Made by a program: the position numbers and the translations under genes. A stretch of DNA of 64,000 nucleotides, taken from Woeseia sp034521225 (lineage in GTDB: Bacteria > Pseudomonadota > Gammaproteobacteria > Steroidobacterales > Woeseiaceae). The notes below the pieces were generated by a model. That model was not told the DNA's origin. It saw only the letters and a program-made list of their open reading frames with translations, and did not search any database. Shown here in pieces: positions 17,959-26,689 of the stretch (within the stretch, counting starts at the first letter, position 1; every line of letters begins with the position of its first letter). The stretch is taken from positions 154,343 to 218,342 of the forward strand of contig JAXHMR010000027.1 in assembly GCA_034521225.1 (NCBI GenBank). Reading direction: 5' to 3'.

Positions 17959-18465
17959 TCAGGCCAGAATCTCTTTAATTTTCTTGCCACGTTTAGCCGC
18001 GATTGCGCGCGGCGAATGTATGTCTGTCAGCGCCCCGATCGTTGCGCGCACGACATTGATCGGATTGCGTGAACCGTAGCTCTTCGCCAGCACGTTCCTG
18101 ACGCCGGCACATTCGAACACCGCACGCATCGCGCCACCCGCAATCACACCGGTACCTTCCGAGGCCGGCTGCATATAGACGCGCGTCGCACCGTGGCGGC
18201 CCTTGATCGCGTACTGCAGCGTTTCATTCGTCAGGTGCACCTTCACCAGGTTTTTCCTGGCAGCCTGCATCGCCTTCTGGATCGCAATCGGCACTTCACG
18301 TGCCTTGCCGTAGCCGAATCCAACCCGTCCGTTGCCATCGCCCACCACGGTCAGCGCGGTAAATCCGAACTGACGGCCGCCTTTTACGACCTTGGCGACA
18401 CGGTTGACGGTAACCAGCTTTTCCTGGAGGTCGTCGGTGCTCTGTGATTGATCGTTTCTTGCCAT
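17959..18465 (-). CDS. rpsE: 30S ribosomal protein S5
   Basis: 168 aa, intact. N-terminal double-stranded RNA-binding fold (LVTVNRVAKVVKGGRQFGFT) and C-terminal S5 domain (GAMRAVFECAGVRNVLAKSY). Helps mRNA unwinding and decoding fidelity. Between rplR and rpmD. Confidence 0.97.
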   Translation of the reverse strand: MARNDQSQSTDDLQEKLVTVNRVAKVVKGGRQFGFTALTVVGDGNGRVGFGYGKAREVPIAIQKAMQAARKNLVKVHLTNETLQYAIKGRHGATRVYMQPASEGTGVIAGGAMRAVFECAGVRNVLAKSYGSRNPINVVRATIGALTDIHSPRAIAAKRGKKIKEILA

Positions 18466-18510
18466 AGTGATGTCCCGGCTACGCTTTTGCGCTTGCCAAC
18501 AATCCTTAAC

Positions 18511-18870
18511 CTAAAATTTCAAACCCGCTTCGCGAGCCGCATCGGCCAGCGCCTTGACGCGCCCGTGATAACGAAATCCGGAGCGATCGAAGGCAACGGT
18601 GTCGATACCGGCTGCCTTCGCCTTTTCCGCAATTCGGGCACCGACTACGGCGGCTGCCTCGATATTGCCCGTGCTCTTCGTGCTCTTGCGCACGTCCTGT
18701 TCGACCGTCGATGCCGATACCAGCACGGTGCCGCCATCGGGCGCTATCACCTGCGCGTAGATGTGCCGCGGCGTGCGGTGCACACTCAGCCGGTTGACGG
18801 CGAGCTCCTCGATCTTTGCACGAGCTTTCCGTGCACGTCGCAGCCGATTTTGTTTCTTGTCCAGTTTCAT
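18511..18870 (-). CDS. rplR: 50S ribosomal protein L18
   Basis: 119 aa, intact, 5S rRNA binder. Reads RLSVHRTPRHIYAQVIAPDG and ends FRYHGRVKALADAAREAGLK. A longer frame of rplF running through this gene is a frameshift artefact. Confidence 0.96.
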   Translation of the reverse strand: MKLDKKQNRLRRARKARAKIEELAVNRLSVHRTPRHIYAQVIAPDGGTVLVSASTVEQDVRKSTKSTGNIEAAAVVGARIAEKAKAAGIDTVAFDRSGFRYHGRVKALADAAREAGLKF

Positions 18871-18911
18871 GACGTTCTCGTGCCTGCCTTGAGACAGCGC
18901 TGCTGTCCGGA

Positions 18912-19444
18912 TTATTTCTCTTCGCTTCCTTGATCACTACGCGCTCATTGGCGTAGCGAACACCCTTGCCCTTGTAGGGCTCGGGCGGGCGGAAGCGGCG
19001 AATTTCGGCGGCCACCTGGCCCACCTGCTGTTTGTCTGCGCCCCGGACCAGCACTTCGGTCTGGCTGGGCGTCTCCACCGTAATACCCTGCGGCACCTGG
19101 TACTCGACCGGGTGCGAAAAACCGAGCGTCAGGTTGAGCTTCGCGCCCTGCGCCTGCGCTCGATAGCCGACGCCGACCAGCTCCAGCTTGCGCTCGAAGC
19201 CTTCGGATACACCCTGCGCCATGTTCGCCAGCAATGCCCGGGTGGTTCCCGACATTGCAATCGCGAACCGCGACCCGGACCGCGGCTTGACGGTCACGAG
19301 GCTGTCCTCCGTCGTCAGCTCGATTTCCGGATTCAGGTCCATCGACAAGGTGCCCTTGCTGCCCTTCAGCGTGACGTTCAGGCCGCTTTGGCTGAACTCG
19401 ACGCCCTTCGGCAGCTCGACGGGATATTTTGCAATTCTTGACAT
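18912..19444 (-). CDS. rplF: 50S ribosomal protein L6, frameshifted at the last codons
   Basis: Two-domain 23S rRNA binder near the GTPase centre. Starts MSRIAKYPVELPKGVEFSQS; contains GVGYRAQAQGAKLNLTLGFS and RRFRPPEPYKGKGVRYANER. A missing base near 18920 removes the stop and lets the frame run over rplR; restoring it gives an ending EAKKK-like tail and TAA at 18912, 177 aa, the usual L6 length. Confidence 0.94.
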
Positions 19445-19481
19445 AGTCGTAACTCGTTACTGTCAGTGATCATTCCCTGCA

Positions 19482-19877
19482 TCAGGAAACGACGCAAAGA
19501 ACCTCACCGCCGATACCCTTTTCACGCGCCTCGCGGTCGCTGACGACCCCTGCCGACGTTGACACGATCGCGACACCGAGGCCGCCCAGGACCTTCGGCA
19601 ATTCTTCCGTGCCACGGTAGATTCGCAGGCCAGGCTTGCTGATGCGCTTGATCGTTTCGATCACCGGCGCACCTTCGAAATACTTCAGCTCGATCGATAA
19701 CGTCTTCGTGGCGCCTTCGCCCTCGACCGAATAGTCAACGATATAACCCTCATCCTTGAGCACCCTCGCAACCGCCATCTTCGCTGTCGAAGACGGCATG
19801 TCGACGCTGGGCTTACGCGCGTTCTGGCCGTTGCGGATTCGCGTCAGCATGTCGGCAATGGGATCAGTCATACTCAT
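19482..19877 (-). CDS. rpsH: 30S ribosomal protein S8
   Basis: 131 aa, intact. MSMTDPIADMLTRIRNGQNA at the N-terminus and STSAGVVSDREAREKGIGGE at the C-terminus are diagnostic. Primary 16S rRNA binder and known repressor of the spc operon in E. coli. Confidence 0.97.
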   Translation of the reverse strand: MSMTDPIADMLTRIRNGQNARKPSVDMPSSTAKMAVARVLKDEGYIVDYSVEGEGATKTLSIELKYFEGAPVIETIKRISKPGLRIYRGTEELPKVLGGLGVAIVSTSAGVVSDREAREKGIGGEVLCVVS

Positions 19878-19890
19878 ATTCGTTCTCCGC

Positions 19891-20196
19891 CTACCAACTG
19901 GCCTTCGTCAATCCGGGAATCTCGCCTTTCATGGCAGCCTCTCGCAGCTTGTTGCGGCCGAGGCCGAACTTGCGATAGACACCATGAGGACGTCCGGTGA
20001 TGGCGCAACGATTACGCTTGCGCGACGCGCTCGAATCACGCGGCAGCGCGTTCAGCTTTGCCTGCGCAGCCGCACGCTCTTCGTCGCCCGTATCGAGATT
20101 GCGAATAATCGCTTTCAGCGCCGCGCGTTTTTTGGCGTACTGTTCGACCAGCTTCGCCCGTTTGCGCTCGCGCTCGATCATCGATGTCTTTGCCAT
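19891..20196 (-). CDS. rpsN: 30S ribosomal protein S14 (zinc-independent)
   Basis: 101 aa, intact. RNRCAITGRPHGVYRKFGLG is the family signature; the length and lack of CxxC pairs show the long C- form without zinc. Confidence 0.97.
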   Translation of the reverse strand: MAKTSMIERERKRAKLVEQYAKKRAALKAIIRNLDTGDEERAAAQAKLNALPRDSSASRKRNRCAITGRPHGVYRKFGLGRNKLREAAMKGEIPGLTKASW

Positions 20197-20233
20197 TGCG
20201 GATTTACTCGTCTGTTACGAAATTTAAAAAAGT

Positions 20234-20785
20234 CTATTTCTTGAACGGGAAGTTGAACGCCTCCAGCAGCGCACGGCCTTCTTTCGGATTGCGGGCGGTC
20301 GTGGAAATCGTAATATCCATACCGCGGATCGCATCCACCTGGTCGTAGTTAACCTCGGGGAAAATAATCTGCTCGGAAACGCCCAGACTGTAATTTCCCT
20401 GTGCATCAAAAGACTTCGGGTTCAGGCCGCGAAAGTCCCGAATCCGGGGGATCGCGATATTCACCAGCCGGTCGAGGAACTCGTACATGCGCTGACGGCG
20501 CAAGGTAACCTTGCAGCCAATCGGGTAGCCGTCCCTGATCTTGAAGCCAGCCACGGACTTGCGCGCCAGCGTTCGCGCGGGCCGCTGGCCGGCGATCACT
20601 TCCATGTCTTTCATGGCGTTGTCGAGCACCTTCTTGTCGGCCACCGCCTCACCTACGCCCATGTTCAGCGTAATCTTGGTGATGCGCGGCACCTCCATTG
20701 CATTCTCGAGGCCCAGCTTCTGCTGGATCTGCGCGTGCAATTCCTTGACGTATTGTTCCTGCAATCTGGCCATGTCTGAACTCAC
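20234..20785 (-). CDS. rplE: 50S ribosomal protein L5
   Basis: 5S rRNA binder, intact, 179-183 aa. Two starts are possible: GTG 20785 (MSSDMARLQEQY) or ATG 20773 (MARLQEQY); the second gives the usual length. Contains VPRITKITLNMGVGEAVADK and SLGVSEQIIFPEVNYDQVD. Confidence 0.96.
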   Translation of the reverse strand: MSSDMARLQEQYVKELHAQIQQKLGLENAMEVPRITKITLNMGVGEAVADKKVLDNAMKDMEVIAGQRPARTLARKSVAGFKIRDGYPIGCKVTLRRQRMYEFLDRLVNIAIPRIRDFRGLNPKSFDAQGNYSLGVSEQIIFPEVNYDQVDAIRGMDITISTTARNPKEGRALLEAFNFPFKK

Positions 20786-20835
20786 TTGTCACAGGCAACG
20801 CATTCGAAATCGCGCCTGCTGAAAACTGTCCTTTG

Positions 20836-21153
20836 TTAAACGTCTACCACTTCGTCGTTCGACTTGAAGAACCGGACTCTCTCGCCATCGTTGTTGACCC
20901 GAATACCGACGCGGTCGCCCTTCTTCGTCTTGGGGTTAAAAACCATGACATTGGAAACGTCGATCGGCATGGTCTGGTCCACGATACCGCCCTCGACGCC
21001 CATATTCGGGTTCGCCTTGCGGTGCTTCTTGGCGATGTTGATGCCTTCCACCTCAACGCGGGCATCCGGAAATACCCGGAGCACAGTGCCGCGACGGCCC
21101 TTGTCCTTGCCTGCGATGACGATAACTTCGTCGCCTTTCCTGATTTTGTTCAT
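20836..21153 (-). CDS. rplX: 50S ribosomal protein L24
   Basis: 105 aa, intact. KOW motif KGDEVIVIAGKDKGRRGTVL at residues 6-25; early assembly protein of the 50S subunit. Between rplN and rplE. Confidence 0.96.
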   Translation of the reverse strand: MNKIRKGDEVIVIAGKDKGRRGTVLRVFPDARVEVEGINIAKKHRKANPNMGVEGGIVDQTMPIDVSNVMVFNPKTKKGDRVGIRVNNDGERVRFFKSNDEVVDV

Positions 21154-21171
21154 CTGTTCCTGACCCTTGGC

Positions 21172-21540
21172 CTATAGCACTTCCGGCGCGAGCGATATGA
21201 TCTTCATGAACTGGTTGGTACGCAGTTCACGAGTCACCGGCCCGAAGATACGTGTGCCTATCGGTTCCAGCCTGCTGTTCAGCAACACCGCTGCATTGCC
21301 GTCAAAACGAATCAGCGACCCGTCGTTGCGCCGCACGCCCTTGCGGGTACGCACGACCACGGCGTTATAAACCTCGCCCTTCTTGACCTTGCCACGCGGA
21401 ATCGCGTCCTTGACGCTTACCTTGATGACATCGCCTACGCGCGCATAGCGGCGCTTCGAGCCACCCAGCACTTTTATGCACTGGATGCGTCGCGCGCCGG
21501 AATTATCGGCGGCGTCCAGGACTGTCTGCATCTGAATCAT
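21172..21540 (-). CDS. rplN: 50S ribosomal protein L14
   Basis: 122 aa, intact. MIQMQTVLDAADNSGARRIQ and the signature GVRRNDGSLIRFDGNAAVLL identify it. First gene of the spc segment, 63 bp after rpsQ. Confidence 0.97.
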   Translation of the reverse strand: MIQMQTVLDAADNSGARRIQCIKVLGGSKRRYARVGDVIKVSVKDAIPRGKVKKGEVYNAVVVRTRKGVRRNDGSLIRFDGNAAVLLNSRLEPIGTRIFGPVTRELRTNQFMKIISLAPEVL

Positions 21541-21603
21541 GGCTGCATTCCGTCAATCAAAATTCTTGAATTCATTTTTCCAAAGAGCTCGAGAACTCGC
21601 CGC

Positions 21604-21885
21604 CTAGCGTTCAGCTGCACGTTCAATAATATTCACGACCTGCCATGCCTTGCGCCTGGACACCGGACGGCACTCGCTGATCGTTACGCGGTCGCCGGCG
21701 CCGCACTCGTTCTTCTCGTCATGCGCCAGCACTTTCGTCGTGCGGCGAATGTACTTGCCGTACGTCGGGTGCTTGATATAACGCTCAATCGCGACCGACA
21801 CTGTCTTGTCCATCTTGTTGCTGACAACACGGCCATTGACCGTGCGCTTGATCTTGCTCTCAGCCGGCTTTGCTGTCTCTGTCAT
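21604..21885 (-). CDS. rpsQ: 30S ribosomal protein S17
   Basis: 93 aa, intact. VSNKMDKTVSVAIERYIKHP and GDRVTISECRPVSRRKAW are the S17 OB-fold signatures. Overlaps the rpmC stop by 4 bp (ATGA). Confidence 0.97.
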   Translation of the reverse strand: MTETAKPAESKIKRTVNGRVVSNKMDKTVSVAIERYIKHPTYGKYIRRTTKVLAHDEKNECGAGDRVTISECRPVSRRKAWQVVNIIERAAER

Positions 21886-22088
21886 TTCTGTTCACCTTGC
21901 TGTGCAAGTTCACGCAATACTGTCTTCACGCGCGCAATTTCCTTGCGCACGCGTCCATGTTCGTGGTTTCGCGACAACTGGCCTGTAGCCTGCTGCATGC
22001 GAAGATTGAACTGCTCGCGACGGAGCGCGATCAGTTCCTCGCCGAGTTCAGCTTCGGACTTTGATCGTAAATCGCTCGCTTTCATCAC
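21882..22088 (-). CDS. rpmC: 50S ribosomal protein L29
   Basis: 68 aa, intact helical hairpin. LIALRREQFNLRMQQATGQL and HGRVRKEIARVKTVLRE. Start overlaps the rplP stop by 4 bp and its stop overlaps rpsQ by 4 bp. Confidence 0.97.
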   Translation of the reverse strand: MMKASDLRSKSEAELGEELIALRREQFNLRMQQATGQLSRNHEHGRVRKEIARVKTVLRELAQQGEQK

Positions 22089-22498
22089 ATCACCTGCCGC
22101 TGCACGAAAATCGTCGGGAACGGCAGCTTGGCTGCGGCCAGGCGAAACGCCTCGCGCGCAATTTCCTCGCTCACACCTTCCATCTCATACAGGACACGTC
22201 CGGGCTGAATCTGGCATACCCAGTATTCAACGTTGCCCTTGCCCTTGCCCTGGCGTACTTCCAGCGGCTTCTTGGTGATCGGCTTGTCCGGAAACACACG
22301 GATCCAGATTTTGCCGCCACGCTTGATATGACGGGTCATCGCCCGCCGCGCCGCTTCGATCTGGCGCGCCGTCAGCCGGCCGCGCTCGGTCGCCTTCAGT
22401 CCGTACTCGCCAAACGAGATGTCGCTGCCGCGCTGCGCCAGGCCACGGTTGCGGCCCTTCATCTGCTTGCGAAATTTTGTTCTTTTGGGCTGTAGCAT
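22085..22498 (-). CDS. rplP: 50S ribosomal protein L16
   Basis: 137 aa, intact. MLQPKRTKFRKQMKGRNRGL and MTRHIKRGGKIWIRVFPDKP. Contacts A-site tRNA and 23S rRNA. 9 bp after rpsC. Confidence 0.97.
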   Translation of the reverse strand: MLQPKRTKFRKQMKGRNRGLAQRGSDISFGEYGLKATERGRLTARQIEAARRAMTRHIKRGGKIWIRVFPDKPITKKPLEVRQGKGKGNVEYWVCQIQPGRVLYEMEGVSEEIAREAFRLAAAKLPFPTIFVQRQVM

Positions 22499-22507
22499 TG
22501 TCCTGTC

Positions 22508-23197
22508 CTAGGCCTTTGCGGCCGCCTCCTGAGGTTCCGCTGAAACCTTCGGTTCCGGCTTCTCGAAAACCTCGCCCTTGAAGATCCATACCTTCACACC
22601 GATGATTCCGTACGTCGTACGGGCCTCGGCAGAACCATAATCGATGTCAGCCCGCAGCGTGTGCAGCGGCACACGACCTTCGCGGTACCACTCCGACCTT
22701 GCGATTTCCGCACCGTTCAGCCGGCCACCAACCTTCACCTTGATACCTTCCGCGCCAACGCGCATCGTGTTTGTCACCGCGCGCTTCATTGCGCGGCGGA
22801 ACATCACGCGCCGCTCGAGCTGCTGCGCGATGCCTTCAGCTACGAGCTGGGCATCCATCTCGGGCTTCCGGACCTCGCTAATATTGATGCGAACATCATT
22901 GATGTTCATGCCAATCAGCTTCGCCGTCTGCGCCCGCAGCTTTTCGATGTCTTCACCCTTCTTGCCGATGACGATGCCGGGGCGTGCCGTGAAAATCGTA
23001 ATGTTTGCTTTCTTCGCGGGCCGCTCGATATTGATGCGGCTGACCGATGCATCCTTGAGCTTTTCCTTGATGAAAACACGCAGCAGGTGATCGTTGCGGA
23101 CGTGCTCCGGAAACGTCTGCGAGTTGGCATACCACTTGGACGACCAGTCCTTGACGATACCCAGCCGAATGCCTGTTGGATGTACTTTCTGACCCAT
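22508..23197 (-). CDS. rpsC: 30S ribosomal protein S3
   Basis: 229 aa, intact. MGQKVHPTGIRLGIVKDWSS, type-2 KH domain ARPGIVIGKKGEDIEKLRAQ, and C-terminal domain with VPLHTLRADIDYGSAEARTT. Part of the mRNA entry helicase. Confidence 0.97.
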   Translation of the reverse strand: MGQKVHPTGIRLGIVKDWSSKWYANSQTFPEHVRNDHLLRVFIKEKLKDASVSRINIERPAKKANITIFTARPGIVIGKKGEDIEKLRAQTAKLIGMNINDVRINISEVRKPEMDAQLVAEGIAQQLERRVMFRRAMKRAVTNTMRVGAEGIKVKVGGRLNGAEIARSEWYREGRVPLHTLRADIDYGSAEARTTYGIIGVKVWIFKGEVFEKPEPKVSAEPQEAAAKA

Positions 23198-23222
23198 ACT
23201 GATTGTCTCGCCTAGTCCTGCG

Positions 23223-23555
23223 TTACTCGTCGCCGACGCGAATGGTGATATGACTGTTCCGCTTTATGATTCGCGCGCCGCGGCCCTTGGCCCGCGCACG
23301 GTAGCGGCGGAACGTCGGCGCCTCGTTAACCTCGATCGTCGATACCTTCAACTCGTCGATATCCGCGCCATGATTGTGCTCTGCATTGGCAATCGCCGAC
23401 TCCAGAACCTTCTTGACGATGCGCGCACTTTTCTTCGGCGCAAACGTCAGCGTCCTGAGCGCCTCGTCCACGTTCTTGCCGCGAATGGCATCTGCCATCA
23501 GGCGGCATTTCTGCGGCGAGATACGTGCATAGCGAAGTGTTGCTGCAACTTGCAT
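23223..23555 (-). CDS. rplV: 50S ribosomal protein L22
   Basis: 110 aa, intact. The beta-hairpin NEAPTFRRYRARAKGRGARI reaches into the exit tunnel. Between rpsS and rpsC. Confidence 0.97.
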   Translation of the reverse strand: MQVAATLRYARISPQKCRLMADAIRGKNVDEALRTLTFAPKKSARIVKKVLESAIANAEHNHGADIDELKVSTIEVNEAPTFRRYRARAKGRGARIIKRNSHITIRVGDE

Positions 23556-23565
23556 TTCAGTGTCC

Positions 23566-23835
23566 TTACGTCTTGCGATCGCCGGAGTGACCCTTGAACG
23601 TGCGGGTTACCGCAAATTCGCCCAACTTGTGCCCGACCATGTTCTCGGAAATCAGGATCGGCAGGTGTTGCCGGCCGTTGTGCACGGCAATCGTCAAGCC
23701 GACCATGTCCGGCAGCACCATCGAGCGGCGCGACCAGGTCTTGATCGGACGGCGGTCGTTCTTCTTCGCCGCTTCCGTTACCTTTTTGGCCAGATGCGTA
23801 TCAACGAACGGGCCTTTTCTGACTGAACGTGGCAC
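23566..23835 (-). CDS. rpsS: 30S ribosomal protein S19
   Basis: 89 aa, intact. MPRSVRKGPFVDTHLAKKVT and MVGHKLGEFAVTRTFKGHSG are diagnostic. 10 bp before rplV. Confidence 0.97.
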   Translation of the reverse strand: MPRSVRKGPFVDTHLAKKVTEAAKKNDRRPIKTWSRRSMVLPDMVGLTIAVHNGRQHLPILISENMVGHKLGEFAVTRTFKGHSGDRKT

Positions 23836-23883
23836 TAATCCAATTCCTTAAACTGTGTCGTTGTGATCATAAGTTCGAACCGC

Positions 23884-24711
23884 TTACTTCTTCTTGCGCC
23901 GGCGGACAATCATGCCGTCCGTCCGCTTGTTGCTGCGGGTCTTGTAACCCTTGGTCGGCGTGCCCCACGGGCTGACCGGATGCCGGCCACCGGACGTGCG
24001 GCCTTCGCCACCGCCGTGCGGATGGTCAACCGGGTTCATCGCGACACCGCGGACCGTCGGACGCACACCGCGCCAGCGCTTCGCACCGGCCTTGCCAAGT
24101 TTCCGCAGGTTGTGCTCACCATGGCCTACCTCACCGATCGTTGCGCGACAATCGACATGCACGCGGCGGGCTTCACCGGAACGCAGCCGCACCGTTGCAT
24201 AAGCGCCTTCGCGCGCGGCGAGCTGTGCCGCACCGCCGGCAGACCGCACGAGCTGTCCGCCCTTGCCCGGCTTCATTTCAATGTTGTGCACCATCGTGCC
24301 AACCGGAATGCTCTTCAACGGCAGGGCATTGCCCGGCTTGATCGGCGCATCCTCGCCGCTGACAACCGGCGTACCGGCCTCGACACCCTTCGGCGCCAGG
24401 ATATAGCGGCGCTCGCCGTCGGCATATTTCACCAGCGCCAGGTGCGCGCTGCGGTTCGGGTCGTACTCGAGCCGCTCGACAACGCCCGGTATACCGTCCT
24501 TGTCGCGCTTGAAATCAATGACGCGGTAACGCTGTTTGTGACCACCGCCCTGATGACGCACCGTGATACGGCCGTTGTTATTGCGGCCGCCCGATTTCGT
24601 CTTCTTCTCGACCAGGCTGCTGAGGGGCTTGCCCTTGTGCAGACCCGGCGTCTTGACCGCGATCTGGAAGCGGCGCCCTGCCGAGGTCGGTTTCGATTTA
24701 TGTAGTGACAT
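23884..24711 (-). CDS. rplB: 50S ribosomal protein L2
   Basis: 275 aa, intact. Peptidyl-transferase-centre protein; the signature GVAMNPVDHPHGGGEGRTSG near residue 225 includes the conserved His. N-terminal HQGGGHKQRYRVIDFKRDKD. Confidence 0.97.
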   Translation of the reverse strand: MSLHKSKPTSAGRRFQIAVKTPGLHKGKPLSSLVEKKTKSGGRNNNGRITVRHQGGGHKQRYRVIDFKRDKDGIPGVVERLEYDPNRSAHLALVKYADGERRYILAPKGVEAGTPVVSGEDAPIKPGNALPLKSIPVGTMVHNIEMKPGKGGQLVRSAGGAAQLAAREGAYATVRLRSGEARRVHVDCRATIGEVGHGEHNLRKLGKAGAKRWRGVRPTVRGVAMNPVDHPHGGGEGRTSGGRHPVSPWGTPTKGYKTRSNKRTDGMIVRRRKKK

Positions 24712-24743
24712 GATTCTTTACCGTAACTTTACGCCGGGCGATC

Positions 24744-25052
24744 TCATTCAACGCCAAGGAAGTCAATCTGGCTGCCTTCAGCCAGCTTCACGTATGCTTT
24801 TTTCCAGGCGGCACGCCGGCCCGAACTAACGCCGTGGCGTTTGATCTTGCCGCGGCAGTTGATCACCGTGACGTCGTCAACCTTGACCTCGAAAAGCAGC
24901 TCGACAGCCTTCCTGATCTCGGCCTTGGTGGCATCCGTTCGCACCCTGAAAACGATCTGGTTGCTCTGTTCGGCAACAATCGTGCTTTTTTCCGACATGT
25001 GCGGGCCCATGAGCACCGTCATCAGTCGTTCCTGGTGGGCTGCGGCACTCAT
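24744..25052 (-). CDS. rplW: 50S ribosomal protein L23
   Basis: 102 aa, intact; exit-tunnel dock for trigger factor and SRP. LMGPHMSEKSTIVAEQSNQI and VELLFEVKVDDVTVINCRGK. Start overlaps the rplD stop by 4 bp. Confidence 0.97.
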   Translation of the reverse strand: MSAAAHQERLMTVLMGPHMSEKSTIVAEQSNQIVFRVRTDATKAEIRKAVELLFEVKVDDVTVINCRGKIKRHGVSSGRRAAWKKAYVKLAEGSQIDFLGVE

Positions 25053-25651
25053 GTCAGGCGCTCCTCGATCAGCTTGAGTGCCGGCAATGTGATCAGCACC
25101 TTTTCAAAACGCATCAGTACTACCGGGTCAATCGATGATGCGTCGCAAATGCCGACATCGGGCAGATTGCGGGTCGCGAGGAACACGTTTTCATCAAACG
25201 CCTCGTTGACGACCAGCACATTGTCCACGTTGTGCATTTTCAGGATGGCAACCATGTCCCGGGTCTTCGGCTGATCCAGCTTGATCGACTCGGTGACGAC
25301 GAGACGATCCTGGCGGATCAGTTCCGAGAACACCGAGCGCAAGGCACCGCGATACATCTTGCGATTGACTTTCTGGCTATGGTCACGCGGGCTCGCGGCA
25401 AACGTGCGGCCACCGCCGACCCAGATCGGACTCCGTATCGTGCCGGCGCGGGCACGGCCGGTGCCCTTCTGGCGCCACGGCTTTGCACCACCGCCGCGCG
25501 CTGCCGCCCGGTTTTTCTGTGCCTTGGTGCCCGCACGGCTGCCGGCCAGAAATGCCGTAACAACCTGGTGCACCAGTGGCTCATTGAATTCCGCGCCAAA
25601 TGCGCTGTCGGCCAGTTCAACCGAGCCGCTGTCCGCCATCTTCAACTTCAT
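25049..25651 (-). CDS. rplD: 50S ribosomal protein L4
   Basis: 200 aa, intact. The conserved loop with KAQKNRAAARGGGAKPWRQK, GTGRARAGTIRSPIWVGGG lies at 45-80. In E. coli L4 represses its own S10 operon through the mRNA leader, relevant to the unusual leader ahead of rplC here. Overlaps rplC by 4 bp. Confidence 0.97.
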   Translation of the reverse strand: MKLKMADSGSVELADSAFGAEFNEPLVHQVVTAFLAGSRAGTKAQKNRAAARGGGAKPWRQKGTGRARAGTIRSPIWVGGGRTFAASPRDHSQKVNRKMYRGALRSVFSELIRQDRLVVTESIKLDQPKTRDMVAILKMHNVDNVLVVNEAFDENVFLATRNLPDVGICDASSIDPVVLMRFEKVLITLPALKLIEERLT

Positions 25652-26307
25652 GATGCGGCTCCCTTTTTGCGCGCCTTGACGGCGGGCCGCACGATAACGC
25701 TGCCGCCGGCGTGGCCCGGCACGGCGCCCCTGATCAGCAGCAGGTTGCGTTCGGCATCGACACGCACGACTTCGAGGTTCTGGATAGTGCGGCGCACGTT
25801 GCCCATGTGCCCCGACATTTTCTTGCCCTTGAACACGCGGCCCGGCGACTGGTTCTGGCCGATGGAGCCCGGCGCGCGATGCGATACCGAGTTACCGTGA
25901 GTCGCGTCCTGCATGCTGAAATGGTGGCGCTTGACGGTACCGGCAAAGCCCTTGCCGATCGTCGTGCCGATGACATCCACCTTCTGGCCGACCTCGAACA
26001 GGTCCACCTTGAGCTCACCGCCCATCGCGTAGTCGCCACCGTCCGATGCGTCGAGCCGGAATTCAGCGACGGTATCGCCAGCCTCGACCTTTGCCCGCGC
26101 AAAATGGCCCGCCTCAGGCTTTGCGACGCGCGACGCCTTGCGGGCACCGGCGGTGACCTGCACTGCCGCGTAACCGTCGGTCTCCTGGGACTTGACCTGG
26201 GAAATCCGGTTCGGGTGCGCCTCGATCACGGTAACCGGTATCGATGTACCGTCGGCCGTGAACACACGCGTCATGCCGCACTTGCGGCCTAATAGACCCA
26301 TTGTCAT
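25648..26307 (-). CDS. rplC: 50S ribosomal protein L3
   Basis: About 219 aa. ATG 26307 (MTMGLLGRKCGMTRVFTADG) follows GAGG with a spacer of about 8 bp, so it is preferred over ATG 26301 and over the open extension to 26499. Signature GFAGTVKRHHFSMQDATHGN at about 125-145. In most gammaproteobacteria rplC follows rpsJ closely; here about 380 bp intervene with a promoter and leader. Confidence 0.95.
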   Translation of the reverse strand: MTMGLLGRKCGMTRVFTADGTSIPVTVIEAHPNRISQVKSQETDGYAAVQVTAGARKASRVAKPEAGHFARAKVEAGDTVAEFRLDASDGGDYAMGGELKVDLFEVGQKVDVIGTTIGKGFAGTVKRHHFSMQDATHGNSVSHRAPGSIGQNQSPGRVFKGKKMSGHMGNVRRTIQNLEVVRVDAERNLLLIRGAVPGHAGGSVIVRPAVKARKKGAAS

Positions 26308-26637
26308 CTCTAAAACCTCGCACCGACTTCGATTGGCCGGCACCTGTAGTTCTGTTTGCTGTGTATCTGCACCGCTCCGACTTCGATTGGCCGAAGCGCA
26401 ATATCGATTTCTGTAACTTTCAAACACGCGAAAGGGCCAGCCGACGCGCGGATTCCGTTTGAAATCCGTCGCTCTGGAGCTGACCCTGATCCGGTACAAG
26501 ACCGGCTGTCCGGGATTTGCCGAGTACGCCGTTGGGTGTTTGGCGACCTAACATCAAGCGCCACAAGGATTTTTTCCTGTGGTGCCTTCTACGAACCTGG
26601 CCGACTCCCGGCCCGGCCAAGTCCCGTCGAGCCGGCC
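26308..26637 (-). promoter_or_regulatory. Long 5' leader of rplC with a 17-bp direct repeat
   Basis: If the promoter at 26638 is used, the mRNA carries about 325 nt before rplC. The leader contains a hairpin with A-rich loop near 26563-26586 (CCACAGGA/TCCTTGTGG on the minus strand) and two exact copies of CGGCCAATCGAAGTCGG at 26377-26393 and 26323-26339, the latter 6 bp before the ribosome-binding site. There is no convincing gene. Its position suggests ribosomal-protein feedback control analogous to the S10 leader, but no known leader fold was recognised. Confidence 0.5.
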
Positions 26638-26665
26638 ATTATACTCGGCAAGAGCCGGCTGGCAA
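26638..26665 (-). promoter_or_regulatory. Sigma-70 promoter between rpsJ and rplC
   Basis: Minus strand: -35 TTGCCA (26660-26665), 16-bp spacer, -10 TATAAT (26638-26643). It lies just behind the rpsJ stop codon (26690) and reads towards rplC. This would place the start of the S10-operon transcript after rpsJ rather than before it. Confidence 0.75.
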
Positions 26666-26689
26666 GGGGTACGGGCGACTCCGGGGCGA

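Noticed and set aside
18506..18911. Long fused frame joining L6 to sequence over rplR
   Set aside because: A missing base removes the rplF stop; the extra residues are rplR in the wrong frame.
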